A stretch of 42,993 nt of DNA from JALHNI01 sp031367405 (GCA_031367405.1 JANLPT010000118.1:1-42993); one strand, 5' to 3'; positions 30,793 through 39,795 are shown, counted from the stretch's first letter. Translations and numbers: made by a program. Notes: generated by a model from the sequence alone, not told the origin.

Positions 30793-31566
30793 ATGCTCTC
30801 GTACCGCCGATACTTGCTTGCTTTAACCGTGTGCGCCACTTTCCAGGCCGCTGCTTTTGCGCAACCCCCCGGAGCGGGTGGCCCTCGCCCCGGTGGCGCG
30901 CCGCGCGGCATGAAGATGCCCGATCCACTCGCGATGGAGGAGCATGCGGGCTTCGAATCGATCTTCGACGGCACCTTAAAGAATTGGGACGGCGACCCCA
31001 AAATCTGGCGCGCCGAGGACAATACGATCATCGGCGAAACCAGCAAGGACAACGCTCTCAAGATCAACACCTTCCTCGTCTATCGCGGTGACAAGCCGAA
31101 AGACTTCGAGCTCAAGCTGGAGTTCCGCATGAACTCCACCAACAGCGGCATCCAGTATCGTAGTGTCGAAATGCCGGAAGTGGGCAAGTGGGTATTGAAG
31201 GGCTATCAAGCCGACATGGACTTCGTCAATACTTTCACCGGGATGCTCTACGAAGAGCGGGGCCGCGGCATCATGGCGCTACGCGGCCAGATGACTTACA
31301 CCGAGCAAGGCAAAAACGCCCGCGTCATTGGCCAATTGCAGGATGGCGATGAACTGAAGGGTTACATCAAGATCAACGGCTGGAACCAATTCCACGTCAT
31401 CGCCCGCGGCAATCTGCTGGTTCATGTTTTGAATGGACACGTGACGTCGGCGATGATCGACGACGACACCGAGAAGCGCACGCTCGAAGGCTTGCTGGGG
31501 TTACAAATGCACGTGGGACCGCCGATGAAGGTGGAGTTCCGTAACATCTTCTTGAAGAAATATTAA
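30793..31566 (+). CDS. DUF1080 (3-keto-disaccharide hydrolase-like) exported protein
   Basis: 257 residues from the ATG at 30793, which gives a signal peptide (YLLALTVCATFQAAAFA) followed by a Pro/Gly-rich linker. The domain begins at GFESIFDGTLKNWDGDPKIWRAEDNTIIGE and continues with DFELKLEFRMNSTNSGIQYRS and GYQADMDF, ending in GLLGLQMHVGPPMKVEFRNIFLKKY; these are the hallmarks of DUF1080, a concanavalin-like fold annotated 3-keto-disaccharide hydrolase. Characterised relatives act on oxidised glycosides, and many are periplasmic. It is divergent from prfC and convergent with the DUF1501/PSD1 unit. Confidence 0.88.
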   Translation: MLSYRRYLLALTVCATFQAAAFAQPPGAGGPRPGGAPRGMKMPDPLAMEEHAGFESIFDGTLKNWDGDPKIWRAEDNTIIGETSKDNALKINTFLVYRGDKPKDFELKLEFRMNSTNSGIQYRSVEMPEVGKWVLKGYQADMDFVNTFTGMLYEERGRGIMALRGQMTYTEQGKNARVIGQLQDGDELKGYIKINGWNQFHVIARGNLLVHVLNGHVTSAMIDDDTEKRTLEGLLGLQMHVGPPMKVEFRNIFLKKY

Positions 31567-31585
31567 CCACCCACGGAGTGATGGC

Positions 31586-33013
31586 TTAAGCCACAATCTC
31601 TTTCACGACGCGACCGTGGACATCCGTGAGCCGGAATTGGCGGCCCTGGAAGCGATAAGTCAATCGCTGGTGGTCGATGCCGAGTAAGTGCAGGATGGTC
31701 GCCTGTAAGTCATGCACATGCACCCCATCTTCGGCCACGTTGAAGCCGTAATCGTCGGATGCGCCGTGGACGTGGCCGGGTTTGATGCCGCCGCCGGCCA
31801 TCCAAAGCGAAAACACGCGTCCGTGGTGATCGCGGCCGTAGCTATCGGGCTTGTGGGTGCCTTGAGCGTACGGCGTGCGGCCGAATTCCCCGCCCCAGAT
31901 GACTAACGTATCTTTGAGTAAGTCGCGTTGTTTCAGATCGAGAATCAAACCAGCCGAGGCTTGGTCAATATCGCGAGCCATGGCCGGTAACTTCTCCGTC
32001 AATCCACCGTGATGGTCCCAGCCGCGATGATACAGCTGGATGAAGCGGACATGGCGCTCGGCGAGCCGCCGGGCGAGTAGGCAGTTGGCAGCGAAGGTGC
32101 CTGGCTTACGAACGCCGTCGCCGTAGAGCGCCAAAACATGTTCGGGCTCTTTCGAGATATCGGCTAAGTCCGGAACGCTGGCTTGCATGCGGAAGGCCAT
32201 CTCATACTGCGCAATCCGTGTTTCAATTTCCGGGTCACCGGCGCTTTGTTGTAAGTGCTGATTCATGGCGGCCAAACCATCCAACTGGCTGCGGCGTTGC
32301 TCGCGCGTGATGCCGGGTGGATTCGATAAGTGAAGGACTGGGTCGCCCGCCGATCGGAACTGCACGCCTTGATAACGGCTGGGCAAGAAGCCCGCGCCCC
32401 ACAAGCGGGAGATAAGCCCCTGGTCGGCCATGCCATTGCCGGGAAGCGAGTTCAGCACCACGAAAGCCGGCAAGTTCTGATTCTCCGCTCCGAGGCCATA
32501 GTCAATCCAGGCACCCATGCTGGGGCGGCCCGGTAACTGGCTGCCGGTTTGAATAAAGGTAATCGCCGGATCGTGATTAATCGCCTCCGTGTTCATGGAG
32601 TTCAGCACGCAAATATCATCCGCGATCTTGGCGTGGTGGGGCAGTAAGTTACTCAGCCAACGGCCGCTTTTGCCCTGCTGCTTAAATCCATACATGGACG
32701 GGACAACCGGAAAGCGATCCTGTGCCGCCACCATGCCGGTGATGCGCTGCGTACCAAAGACGGATGGGGGGATGTCCTGGTCGTAACGGTCTTTCAGTTG
32801 GGGCTTGTAATCGAGTAAGTCGAGGTGCGAGGGTCCCCCGGCTTGGAAGAGAAAGATTACCCGTTTGGCGCGGGCCGGCCCCGTCAGAAAGGCCTTACTC
32901 TCCGCCGCCTGTAAAGAATGCAGCGCGGCCGCGCCGAGGCCATAGGCGGTGCGGGCGAGTAGATCTCGACGGGATTGAGGGCGCTTGTAATTTCCACAGT
33001 GCATGGGCATCAT
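31586..33013 (-). CDS. DUF1501 family exported protein
   Basis: 475 residues. A Tat-like leader (SRRDLLARTAYGLGAAAL at 14-31) is followed by the DUF1501 body: KRVIFLFQAGGPSHLDLLDYKP, then TITFIQTG-like and MGAWIDYGLG segments, LYHRGWDHHGG, VIWGGEFGRTPYAQG, YGRDHHGRVFSLWMAGGGIKPG and LHLLGIDH near the end. The family has a sulfatase/phosphatase-like metallo fold, with His and Asp clusters; its reaction is not established. It overlaps the upstream PSD1 gene by four bases (ATGA), so the two are translationally coupled. Such pairs are frequent in Planctomycetes, Verrucomicrobia and Acidobacteria. Confidence 0.92.
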   Translation of the reverse strand: MMPMHCGNYKRPQSRRDLLARTAYGLGAAALHSLQAAESKAFLTGPARAKRVIFLFQAGGPSHLDLLDYKPQLKDRYDQDIPPSVFGTQRITGMVAAQDRFPVVPSMYGFKQQGKSGRWLSNLLPHHAKIADDICVLNSMNTEAINHDPAITFIQTGSQLPGRPSMGAWIDYGLGAENQNLPAFVVLNSLPGNGMADQGLISRLWGAGFLPSRYQGVQFRSAGDPVLHLSNPPGITREQRRSQLDGLAAMNQHLQQSAGDPEIETRIAQYEMAFRMQASVPDLADISKEPEHVLALYGDGVRKPGTFAANCLLARRLAERHVRFIQLYHRGWDHHGGLTEKLPAMARDIDQASAGLILDLKQRDLLKDTLVIWGGEFGRTPYAQGTHKPDSYGRDHHGRVFSLWMAGGGIKPGHVHGASDDYGFNVAEDGVHVHDLQATILHLLGIDHQRLTYRFQGRQFRLTDVHGRVVKEIVA

Positions 33014-36000
33014 CCCTTGGTGATCGTTTCGTCGAGATTGAGAATCATGTTCGCTACGGCGGTATAGGCAGCAAGTTCGCTCACCGGGATGGCCGGATTT
33101 TGCGGCGACGCACCCACCGCGAGCAGGGCGCGCGCGGACTTTTCGTCAGCGTCATAGGCCGTCCGCATCCGGTCGAGCGTGTGTTTCAGAATGCCCAGGT
33201 CTGCGGCGTCGGGCGCGTGGCCGGTGGCGAGGCGGAAGGCAAAAGTAAGTCGAGCTTCGGGTGTCACGCCGCCTTCACGAATCGCCCGTTCGGCCAACTT
33301 ACGCGCGGCCTCGACAAAGATCGGGTCATTCAACAAGGTGAGCGCCTGCAGCGGCGTATTGGTACTGGAGCGGCGGACGATGCAGAACTCGCGGTCGGGC
33401 GCATCGAAGACGGTCATCGTGGGGTGCGGGACGGTCCTTTTCCAGAATGTATAAAGGCTGCGGCGGTAAAGGTCAGGGCCTTGGCTATCGGTGTAGACGG
33501 TGCCGGGATAGTCAGCCGCCACGACGATGCCTTTATACAGGCCCGCAGGCTGGTAAGGGTAAACACTGGGTCCGCCGATTTGCTCGGTAAGGAGGCCAGA
33601 GATCTGCAAAGCCTGATCGCGTATGGCTTCGGCGGGCAGGCGGAAGCGGGGTCCACGGGCCAGCAACCGATTTTCAGGATCGCGGGCGATCGACTCGGGA
33701 GAAGCGGACGAATTCTGGCGGTAGACGGACGAGAGCACGATACGCTTGATGAGCGACTTCACGTCCCAGCCCGAATCAATGAATTCGCGCGCGAGCCAAT
33801 CGAGCAGTTCCGGATGCGAAGGCGACTCGCCTTGCACGCCGAAATTCTCACTGGTCTTCACCAGCCCCAGCCCAAACAATTGCTGCCAAAAGCGATTCAC
33901 CACCACGCGCGCGGTAAGCGGATGGTCCGGTTTGGTGAGCCATTGTGCCAGGCCCAGCCGATTCTTCGGTGCCCCAGCGGGCCAGAGGCCCAGCAGTTGC
34001 TCGGGGACGGCCGGCTCGACGATTTCGCCGGGCAGATCGTAAGCGCCGCGCTTGAGCAGATGGGTCTCGCGCGGCAAAGCGAGCTCCTCCATCACCATCA
34101 CGGTGGGAACTTCGCGCTGCACGGCGAGCCAGGCGGTGCGGGCGGCGGTGAGTTCGCGATCCGCTTGGGCGAACTTAGCGTCATGCTGGCGCAGATAGGC
34201 ATCGCGGAGCCAAGCGGCCTCAACGGGAGTGGCATCGCCTTGTTGGCCGGCGTAAGGGAGGGCGCGGCTCGTGAATAAGTTACTCAGCTCAGATTCATTC
34301 AGCGCGCGGGTGAAGATGGCGAGCTCGTCGAAGCGACCTGAATACCGGCCCGCTTTTGGGTTATTGTCCCAACCGACACGGAAGCGAGTCGGCGAGGGCT
34401 TGTCAGTCTTCTCATCGGGCAACGCGCAGCCGTCATTCAAAATGCGAATGGGCAGTTCGCGGCCATCCACAAAAATCCTTACCCAGTTGGCTTCGGCGCG
34501 CATGGCCTTCTTGCCGGCCGCGCCTTCGTAGACCAACGCCACGTGCCGCCACTGCCCGGCAGTCAGGCCCGCGCCGACTGAACGCACCCGGATCGAGTAG
34601 GAGGGGAAGCGCTGGCCAGAGCGGAACTCGAGTTCACCATCGGCGAGCCGGAACTCGATGCCGCTGCCCCATCCAACCGAAGCGGGGTTGCGCGAATAGT
34701 CAATGGCGGAGAGCAGCGGCGCGTCAAGGTCGCTCGTGTCAGGGCGGAGCCAGGCGCTGAAGGTGAGCGGCAGGCGCTTCGAGATGGGCACCGCTGCGGC
34801 CAGCGGCTTCGCTTCGCCTACCGTGCAGGCCTGGCCGGCGACGCCAGCGGCGAGCGTAAAGTCGCCCGGCGTCTCGCAGTTCATTTCGAGTGCGGCACCG
34901 GTGGGCGCGGTCGAAATCGTATTCGGCTTCGTCCCGCGCCAGCGCTTCTGCCGGGGCACGATTTGCCGCTCTAACCGGGCAATTTCGCCCTCGAATTGCC
35001 GCAGCCTGGCTTGCTGGCCGGTAGTGGGCGCGGGCATCAGCGGGGCGGCGTTGGCCACCCGCCCGTCCTCGCCCACTTCGGGCACATTGTTGAAGAAGGC
35101 GTAGAAACGGTAGTGGTCGCGCTGGGTGATGGGGTCGTATTTGTGGTCATGACAGCGGGCGCATTCGAGCGTGATGCCGAGCCAAGCCATGCCGAGCGTC
35201 CGCACGCGATCAGCGACGTATTCGACGCGGTACTCCTCATCGATGATGCCGCCTTCGGAGTTGATCACATGGTTGCGGCCGAAACCGGTGGCGATGCGGG
35301 AATCGAGCGTGGGGCGCGGCAGCAAGTCACCGGCGAGTTGATCCGTGATGAAACGGTCATACCGCAAGTTCTTGTTAAAGCTCTCAATCACCCAGTCGCG
35401 CCAACGCCACATGGACCGCGCCGAATCGTTGTTGAAGCCGTGGGTATCGGCATAACGGGCGACGTCGAGCCAATCCATGGCCATGCGTTCGCCGTAGCGG
35501 GGCGAGGCGAGCAACCGGTCGACGGCGGCGGTGTAGGCGGCTTCGCCTTGGCGCTTGGCATCGGCCAGGAAGAAGTCGAGTTCGGCGGGCGCGGGCGGCA
35601 ATCCGGTAAGGTCAAGCGAGACGCGACGCAGCCACGCCGCCGGAGTCGCCGCCGGGCTCAGTTGGAGGCCGCCAGCGGCCAAACGCTGGCTCACCAGGAA
35701 TTGAATGGGCTCAGTGCCATGAGGCACGGTTGGCCGGACGGGCGGAACAAAAGCCCAGTGTTGCGAGTAAGCGCCGCCTTCCTCAATCCAACGTTTCAGA
35801 ATCGCGATCTGTTCCGCCGTCAGGCTGCGGTTCGAAGAGGCGGGCGGCATGTGCCGGGCCTTCTGGTCGCTGGTGATGCGTTGATACAGGCCGCTCGAGT
35901 CCGGCTGGCCGGGCGTCAGGGCCACGCGGCCGCTATGGCTGGCAGTGGCACCCTCGAAGGTGTCCAGGCGCAGGTTCGCCATGCGCTGCTGGCTGTCCTG

Positions 36001-36147
36001 CCCGTGGCAGTGAAAACAATTTTCCGAAAGAATCGGACGGATGTCGCGCCCGTAGTCGAGGCGCGGAGCGGCGGCGGCCACCAGGGCGGCGAGAAACGTG
36101 AGAGCGATGCGAGCCAGATGAGGTGCGATGCCCTTATTGTGCCTCAA
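33010..36147 (-). CDS. PSD1 protein: cytochrome-c-like, DUF1549, LamG-like and DUF1553 domains
   Basis: 1045 residues from a TTG. After a signal peptide (IALTFLAALVAAAA) comes a Planctomycete-type cytochrome domain with one haem-binding motif CFHCH (Cys44, Cys47, His48) and RHMPP, whose Met may be the other ligand. DUF1549 lies at about 145-350 (LRRVSLDLTGLPPAPAELD, MAMDWLDVARYADTHGFNND), a LamG/concanavalin-like insertion at about 410-620 (FSAWLRPDT, GQWRHVALVYEG, FDELAIFTRALNESEL), and DUF1553 at about 730-1010 (GLAQWLTKPDHPLTARVVVNRFWQQLFG, RRSSTNTPLQALTLLND). The role is unknown; exported carbohydrate-related redox chemistry is a common hypothesis. It overlaps the DUF1501 gene by four bases. 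Confidence 0.92.
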   Translation of the reverse strand: MRHNKGIAPHLARIALTFLAALVAAAAPRLDYGRDIRPILSENCFHCHGQDSQQRMANLRLDTFEGATASHSGRVALTPGQPDSSGLYQRITSDQKARHMPPASSNRSLTAEQIAILKRWIEEGGAYSQHWAFVPPVRPTVPHGTEPIQFLVSQRLAAGGLQLSPAATPAAWLRRVSLDLTGLPPAPAELDFFLADAKRQGEAAYTAAVDRLLASPRYGERMAMDWLDVARYADTHGFNNDSARSMWRWRDWVIESFNKNLRYDRFITDQLAGDLLPRPTLDSRIATGFGRNHVINSEGGIIDEEYRVEYVADRVRTLGMAWLGITLECARCHDHKYDPITQRDHYRFYAFFNNVPEVGEDGRVANAAPLMPAPTTGQQARLRQFEGEIARLERQIVPRQKRWRGTKPNTISTAPTGAALEMNCETPGDFTLAAGVAGQACTVGEAKPLAAAVPISKRLPLTFSAWLRPDTSDLDAPLLSAIDYSRNPASVGWGSGIEFRLADGELEFRSGQRFPSYSIRVRSVGAGLTAGQWRHVALVYEGAAGKKAMRAEANWVRIFVDGRELPIRILNDGCALPDEKTDKPSPTRFRVGWDNNPKAGRYSGRFDELAIFTRALNESELSNLFTSRALPYAGQQGDATPVEAAWLRDAYLRQHDAKFAQADRELTAARTAWLAVQREVPTVMVMEELALPRETHLLKRGAYDLPGEIVEPAVPEQLLGLWPAGAPKNRLGLAQWLTKPDHPLTARVVVNRFWQQLFGLGLVKTSENFGVQGESPSHPELLDWLAREFIDSGWDVKSLIKRIVLSSVYRQNSSASPESIARDPENRLLARGPRFRLPAEAIRDQALQISGLLTEQIGGPSVYPYQPAGLYKGIVVAADYPGTVYTDSQGPDLYRRSLYTFWKRTVPHPTMTVFDAPDREFCIVRRSSTNTPLQALTLLNDPIFVEAARKLAERAIREGGVTPEARLTFAFRLATGHAPDAADLGILKHTLDRMRTAYDADEKSARALLAVGASPQNPAIPVSELAAYTAVANMILNLDETITKG

Positions 36148-36327
36148 ACCGGCACCCGGACTGTAGCGCTGACCGAAGGCCCGCCGGTGCCGCCAGAGCC
36201 TTCACCTGCATGGATAACATCATACCGATGGGACCGGGAAAGGCGGCTGCTTTGCGATGCCCGCCGTTGATGGTAAAAATATGGCGTGGCGACTTGCTTA
36301 CCCGCGCTTCGGCGTGACCTTGATTTG

Positions 36328-37503
36328 ATGCCTTCGCCCATGGAGGACCGGCCGGGTCTGCTGATCCGCGATTCGTTCCGCTTCTCTGACGCGACCCTCA
36401 TCATTCCGCCGCCGCTGGTACCGGCGCTGGAGCTTTTCGATGGCCAGTCCACTGAGCTTGATTTGCGTGAACGCCTCACGCGCATCACGGGCGACATCGC
36501 CGTCAGCGGCCTGGCCCAACATCTGCTGAGAACTCTCGACGAAGCCGCGTTTCTCGACAACGCCACCTATGCCCGGCGCAAGCAGGACAAATATCGCGAG
36601 TTCGCCGCCCAGGACGTTCGCGAGGCGGTGCACGCGGGCGGTGCTTATCCGAGCGAACCGCTGGACTTGCAGGCAACCTTCGAACGCTACTTCGCGAGCA
36701 CGCCAGCGATCCAAGCGGGTGAGGTGATGGGCTTGGCCGCACCGCATGTGTCCCCGGAAGGCGGCTGGGAGAGTTATCGCGACGCCTACGCCGCCCTGCC
36801 CCCCAGCCTCGGCTCGCGCACCTTCATTGTGCTGGGCACTTCGCACTATGGGGCGCCGGAAAAGTTCGGCCTGACGCGCAAAGCCTACCGCACGCCGCTC
36901 GGGCTCACCACGCCGGCCCTCGGCCTCATCGATGCCTTGCAGCGCGACGCGCCGGGCAGCATTGTGAGCGAGGACTATTGCCATGCCGTCGAGCACTCCA
37001 TCGAGTTTCAGGTGCTCTTTCTCCAACGCTGCTTTGGGCCTGACATTCGCGTGGCCCCCATCCTCTGCGGACCCTTCGCGCGCAGCATTTACGGCCAGGA
37101 TCAGCGTCCGGAAGACGATGAAGACGTGGCCCGATTCTTCGAAGCCTTGCGCGCCGCCGCCCCCGCCGATGCCGTCTGGGTGCTGGGCGTCGACATGGCG
37201 CACATGGGCCGCCGTTACGGCGATCGCCTCGAAGCAAAAGCCAACCGGGACGAGATGGCCGCCGTCGCCGAACGCGACCGCCGCCGCATTGCCAGCATCA
37301 ACGCCTTCGATGCCGACGGCTACTGGCAGCAAGTAAGGGACCGGCAGGACGACTTGAAGTGGTGCGGCTCCTCGCCCTTCTATACTTACTTGAAGACGGC
37401 ACCCGCCGCGCGTGGAGAGATCCTGCGTTATCAGCAGTGGAACATCGATGAGACCAGCGTAGTATCCTTCGCAGGAATGCGTTTCTTGAAAGGATTAGCA
37501 TGA
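36328..37503 (+). CDS. MEMO-family protein (AmmeMemoRadiSam system B-like) with N-terminal extension
   Basis: 391 residues from the ATG at 36328; ATG 36340 and GTG 36286 are in-frame alternatives. The MEMO domain covers about 130-390: GLAAPHVSPEGGWESYRDAYAAL, IVLGTSHYG (His), AVEHSIEFQVLFLQ (His) and VLGVDMAHMGRRYG (His), the histidines that form the iron site in this family. About 110 residues before it (LLIRDSFRFSDATLII, then FDGQSTELDLRERL) form an extra helical domain, perhaps PqqD-like. The radical SAM and AMMECR1 partners of the tripartite system are absent here. The stop overlaps the start of the cupin-like gene (ATGA), so both are coupled. Confidence 0.85.
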   Translation: MPSPMEDRPGLLIRDSFRFSDATLIIPPPLVPALELFDGQSTELDLRERLTRITGDIAVSGLAQHLLRTLDEAAFLDNATYARRKQDKYREFAAQDVREAVHAGGAYPSEPLDLQATFERYFASTPAIQAGEVMGLAAPHVSPEGGWESYRDAYAALPPSLGSRTFIVLGTSHYGAPEKFGLTRKAYRTPLGLTTPALGLIDALQRDAPGSIVSEDYCHAVEHSIEFQVLFLQRCFGPDIRVAPILCGPFARSIYGQDQRPEDDEDVARFFEALRAAAPADAVWVLGVDMAHMGRRYGDRLEAKANRDEMAAVAERDRRRIASINAFDADGYWQQVRDRQDDLKWCGSSPFYTYLKTAPAARGEILRYQQWNIDETSVVSFAGMRFLKGLA

Positions 37504-37835
37504 TCAGGAAGTTCGTGATTTTGGCGAGCGTGCTGACGGTATCGCTGGCGGCCCCGATGGCCAAGCGCGTGGTGCTCGAAAACCAACGCATCGTGGCCAG
37601 CGAAGTGGTGTACGAGCCCGGCAAACCACGGGAACCCTACATCCGGCCCACCGATCAGCTGATCGTCTTTTTGGACGAGTGTACTTACGAGCGTCTGGAC
37701 AGCCAAACTAAGGAGAAGACCATTCGTCAGCGCAAGCAGGGCGAAGTGATCTGGCACAACAAGGGCGAGGACGCGCCGCAGTTGGTGAATCTGGGCACCA
37801 AGCCCTTCCGTACGCTTGTGATCGAACTCAAGTAG
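37500..37835 (+). CDS. Small exported cupin-like protein
   Basis: 111 residues. A signal peptide (MIRKFVILASVLTVSLAAP) precedes a single cupin-like beta-barrel of about 90 residues: VVLENQRIVASEVVYEPGKPR, then DQLIVFLDECTYER, KQGEVIWHNKGEDAPQLVNLGTKPFRTLVIELK. Of the usual cupin metal residues only a His in the second motif is visible, so metal binding is doubtful. AAAGGA about five to six bases before the ATG supports the start, which overlaps the MEMO gene stop by four bases. The function is unknown; coupling to the MEMO protein suggests a joint role. Confidence 0.72.
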   Translation: MIRKFVILASVLTVSLAAPMAKRVVLENQRIVASEVVYEPGKPREPYIRPTDQLIVFLDECTYERLDSQTKEKTIRQRKQGEVIWHNKGEDAPQLVNLGTKPFRTLVIELK

Positions 37836-37904
37836 ATCCAAACCCCATCCCGGAATAGGCCGCGCGCGGAAGGCGCTAGTGCTATCCCCTTTCTTTTCAA
37901 TAAT

Positions 37905-37962
37905 GGGGTCGCAGCACCACCGACCCCAGCCACCTGAAAATGGGGGGAGCGTGGGGGGAGCG
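37905..37962. repeat. Hairpin and 11-bp tandem duplication between convergent genes
   Basis: GGGGTCG (37905-37911) pairs perfectly with CGACCCC (37921-37927) around nine bases and may terminate one or both flanking genes, although no T-run follows. Nearby, TGGGGGGAGCG occurs twice in direct succession (37941-37951 and 37952-37962). No gene is seen in 37836-37980. Confidence 0.5.
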
Positions 37963-37980
37963 AATTTAACACTTTGCGGG

Positions 37981-39795
37981 TTATTCGAGCGAGCGCGTGA
38001 GCTTCTGGCCGATGGGCGACCAGCGCCTCGAGACGGCGTTGTCGTCGAAGTGCTCTGCCGTCCTCAGGATCGCCACGACATATGCCGGGACCATCCGGCC
38101 CGCGAAAAGTGAATCGGCGGCGGGCAGCGGCCAACGGGCCACCGTCTCACGCGCCGACTCCCAACGGCCCGTCCGCCACTGACATTCGGCCAGCAGGACG
38201 CGAAACTCCGAGTCGCCATCCAGATTAGTCTCCAGCAACAGCGCCTCAATCAAAGGAAATGCCTCGGTGTAGTGGCCGTCGAAGAAGAGCGCATAAGCCA
38301 ACGCCTGGCGCCGGAACGCGACCGCCGCCGGACCTGGAAAGGCTCGTTCCGCGCGCGCTTGCCATTCTGCGGGCAGCACACTGGGCTGACTGAGGAACGC
38401 GCAGAACACTGCGGGTGTCGTAGCGGCGGCGGCCACGGCCGCACGCGCCGCCGCCTGCGCTGCCGGGCGGTCGCTGCGCAACAACAACGCACAACGATGG
38501 GTCTGGTAAAGCGAAGCGAGGGGTCCAGTAGCCTTCGCGGCCGACTCCGCCAAGCCCTTCAGCGCCACCTCTGGTTGACCACTGGCATACAGCCACTGGG
38601 CGCGCGCGACTTCAATGAGCGGCGACGCTCCCCCCGACTTCGCATACTGGGCAAACGCTTGCTCTGCGGGCTCAAACTGGCCATCGAGCAAGCGCGCATA
38701 GGCCGCCTTCAACAGCGCCCGCCCCCCGCCGAACTGGGGAGCCTTGGCAAAACCGGCCTGAAAATATTCGGCCGCCGCCTTAAACTGGCCGCCCATATAG
38801 TGGACCTCGCCCAGCGAATCCAGCGGATTGGGTTCGTTCGGCTCTAAGCGCTGGTAAGTCTCGATCGCCTGACGAGCCGCAGGCAAGTGGCCCAGATACG
38901 CCTGGGCATAGCCGAGGCGATTCCAAAAGTCGGCGTTCTCCGGATCGACCCGCAAGGCCCGCTCGTAGGCCGCCACCGCCGGTGCCGCCTGACGCAGGCG
39001 CAGCATCGACGACGCCGCGAACGCTTGCACATTCGGCTGGGACGGTGCCGCTTCGGCTAGCTTCGCCAGTGCCTCACCTTGCGGAGCCCGATCTGGACTG
39101 GCACCGGATTGCGCCAAGTTCGCGCGGAGAAGAGCCACTTGCTGGCGCTCAATCGGGTCGAGTTGACGAGTCCCCGCCGCCGCCAGCGCCGCTTCTGCCT
39201 CGTCGCGCCGGCCTGTGCCAATGCTGTACTCGGCCAGGGCCAGCATGGGAAGCGCGAACTGCGGATCCAACTGCGCCGCGCGCGTCAGCGCCGCTTTCCT
39301 GGCCTCGGAGAGAGGGAGGGTTTGCGCCTCCACAAATGCAGCCAACGCCGCTGGTTGCGTCACGGCAACCGCGCCCGAGTCTGTCGCCAACAGCCTGGCT
39401 AACCGATCGAAGCCAACCAGTACTTGTCCGGCCGTCACCTTCAACTCGATGCGCTCGCCCGCCTGCCGGTGCGTCACGCCGTCCTCGGTGTAAGCTGCCA
39501 GACGGAACCCATTCCCCATTTTCTCAATCGTCCCATGCAGAATGCGCGTCGCCCGGCCCAGTACCGCATCGGCGACCTCGCCGTAAGCAGTCACAGAAAC
39601 CGTGCGCGACGTCGCCAATTGACGATTGAGCACCACTTGTGCGCCCCGGCTCAGCCAATCGAGTGACCGGTCACCCGTCAGATTCGCAAATGGAAGCAGC
39701 GCCAAGCGCTCAACCAGGCGAGGCGGTGTACTGGACTGACAACCAACTAACAGCAGAATCAGACCAACCAGGGCAGGGCGAAAGCTATAAGACAC
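37981..39795 (-). CDS. TPR lipoprotein with N-terminal TolB/FlgO-like domain
   Basis: 604 residues from a GTG that overlaps the previous gene by 11 bases. A lipobox (LLLVGC, Cys19) predicts a lipoprotein. Residues ~30-130 (LALLPFANLTGDRSLDWLSRGAQVVLNRQLATSRTVSV, then GTIEKMGNGFRLAAYTEDG) resemble the TolB-N/FlgO-like domain often seen before TPRs in regulators of adenylate-cyclase type. From about 160 onward there are Ala-rich TPR units (for example PAVAAYERALRVDPENADFWNRLGYAQAYLGHLPAARQ around 290). A scaffold role in the envelope is likely. It is the last gene of the PBP-TPR-TPR set on the minus strand, and translation is probably coupled to the gene before it. Confidence 0.8.
   Translation of the reverse strand: MSYSFRPALVGLILLLVGCQSSTPPRLVERLALLPFANLTGDRSLDWLSRGAQVVLNRQLATSRTVSVTAYGEVADAVLGRATRILHGTIEKMGNGFRLAAYTEDGVTHRQAGERIELKVTAGQVLVGFDRLARLLATDSGAVAVTQPAALAAFVEAQTLPLSEARKAALTRAAQLDPQFALPMLALAEYSIGTGRRDEAEAALAAAGTRQLDPIERQQVALLRANLAQSGASPDRAPQGEALAKLAEAAPSQPNVQAFAASSMLRLRQAAPAVAAYERALRVDPENADFWNRLGYAQAYLGHLPAARQAIETYQRLEPNEPNPLDSLGEVHYMGGQFKAAAEYFQAGFAKAPQFGGGRALLKAAYARLLDGQFEPAEQAFAQYAKSGGASPLIEVARAQWLYASGQPEVALKGLAESAAKATGPLASLYQTHRCALLLRSDRPAAQAAARAAVAAAATTPAVFCAFLSQPSVLPAEWQARAERAFPGPAAVAFRRQALAYALFFDGHYTEAFPLIEALLLETNLDGDSEFRVLLAECQWRTGRWESARETVARWPLPAADSLFAGRMVPAYVVAILRTAEHFDDNAVSRRWSPIGQKLTRSLE

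Noticed and set aside
30597..31070. N-terminal extension of RF3 by 158 residues
   Set aside because: It would overlap the divergent DUF1080 gene almost entirely; RF3 proteins are about 530 residues long and a TTG with GGAG lies at the expected place.
26400..34300. Frequent TTA codons and GAGTAACTC/GTAAG-like strings in several genes
   Set aside because: They looked like a possible regional motif, but similar strings occur in cimA, gyrA and the EamA gene as well, so ordinary codon usage explains them at the level I can count by eye.
32764..36270. Long plus-strand frames (504 and 424 residues) opposite the PSD1 gene
   Set aside because: Antisense shadows of the 1045-residue PSD1 protein, whose domains and haem motif are clear. 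No ribosome binding site or family motif supports them.
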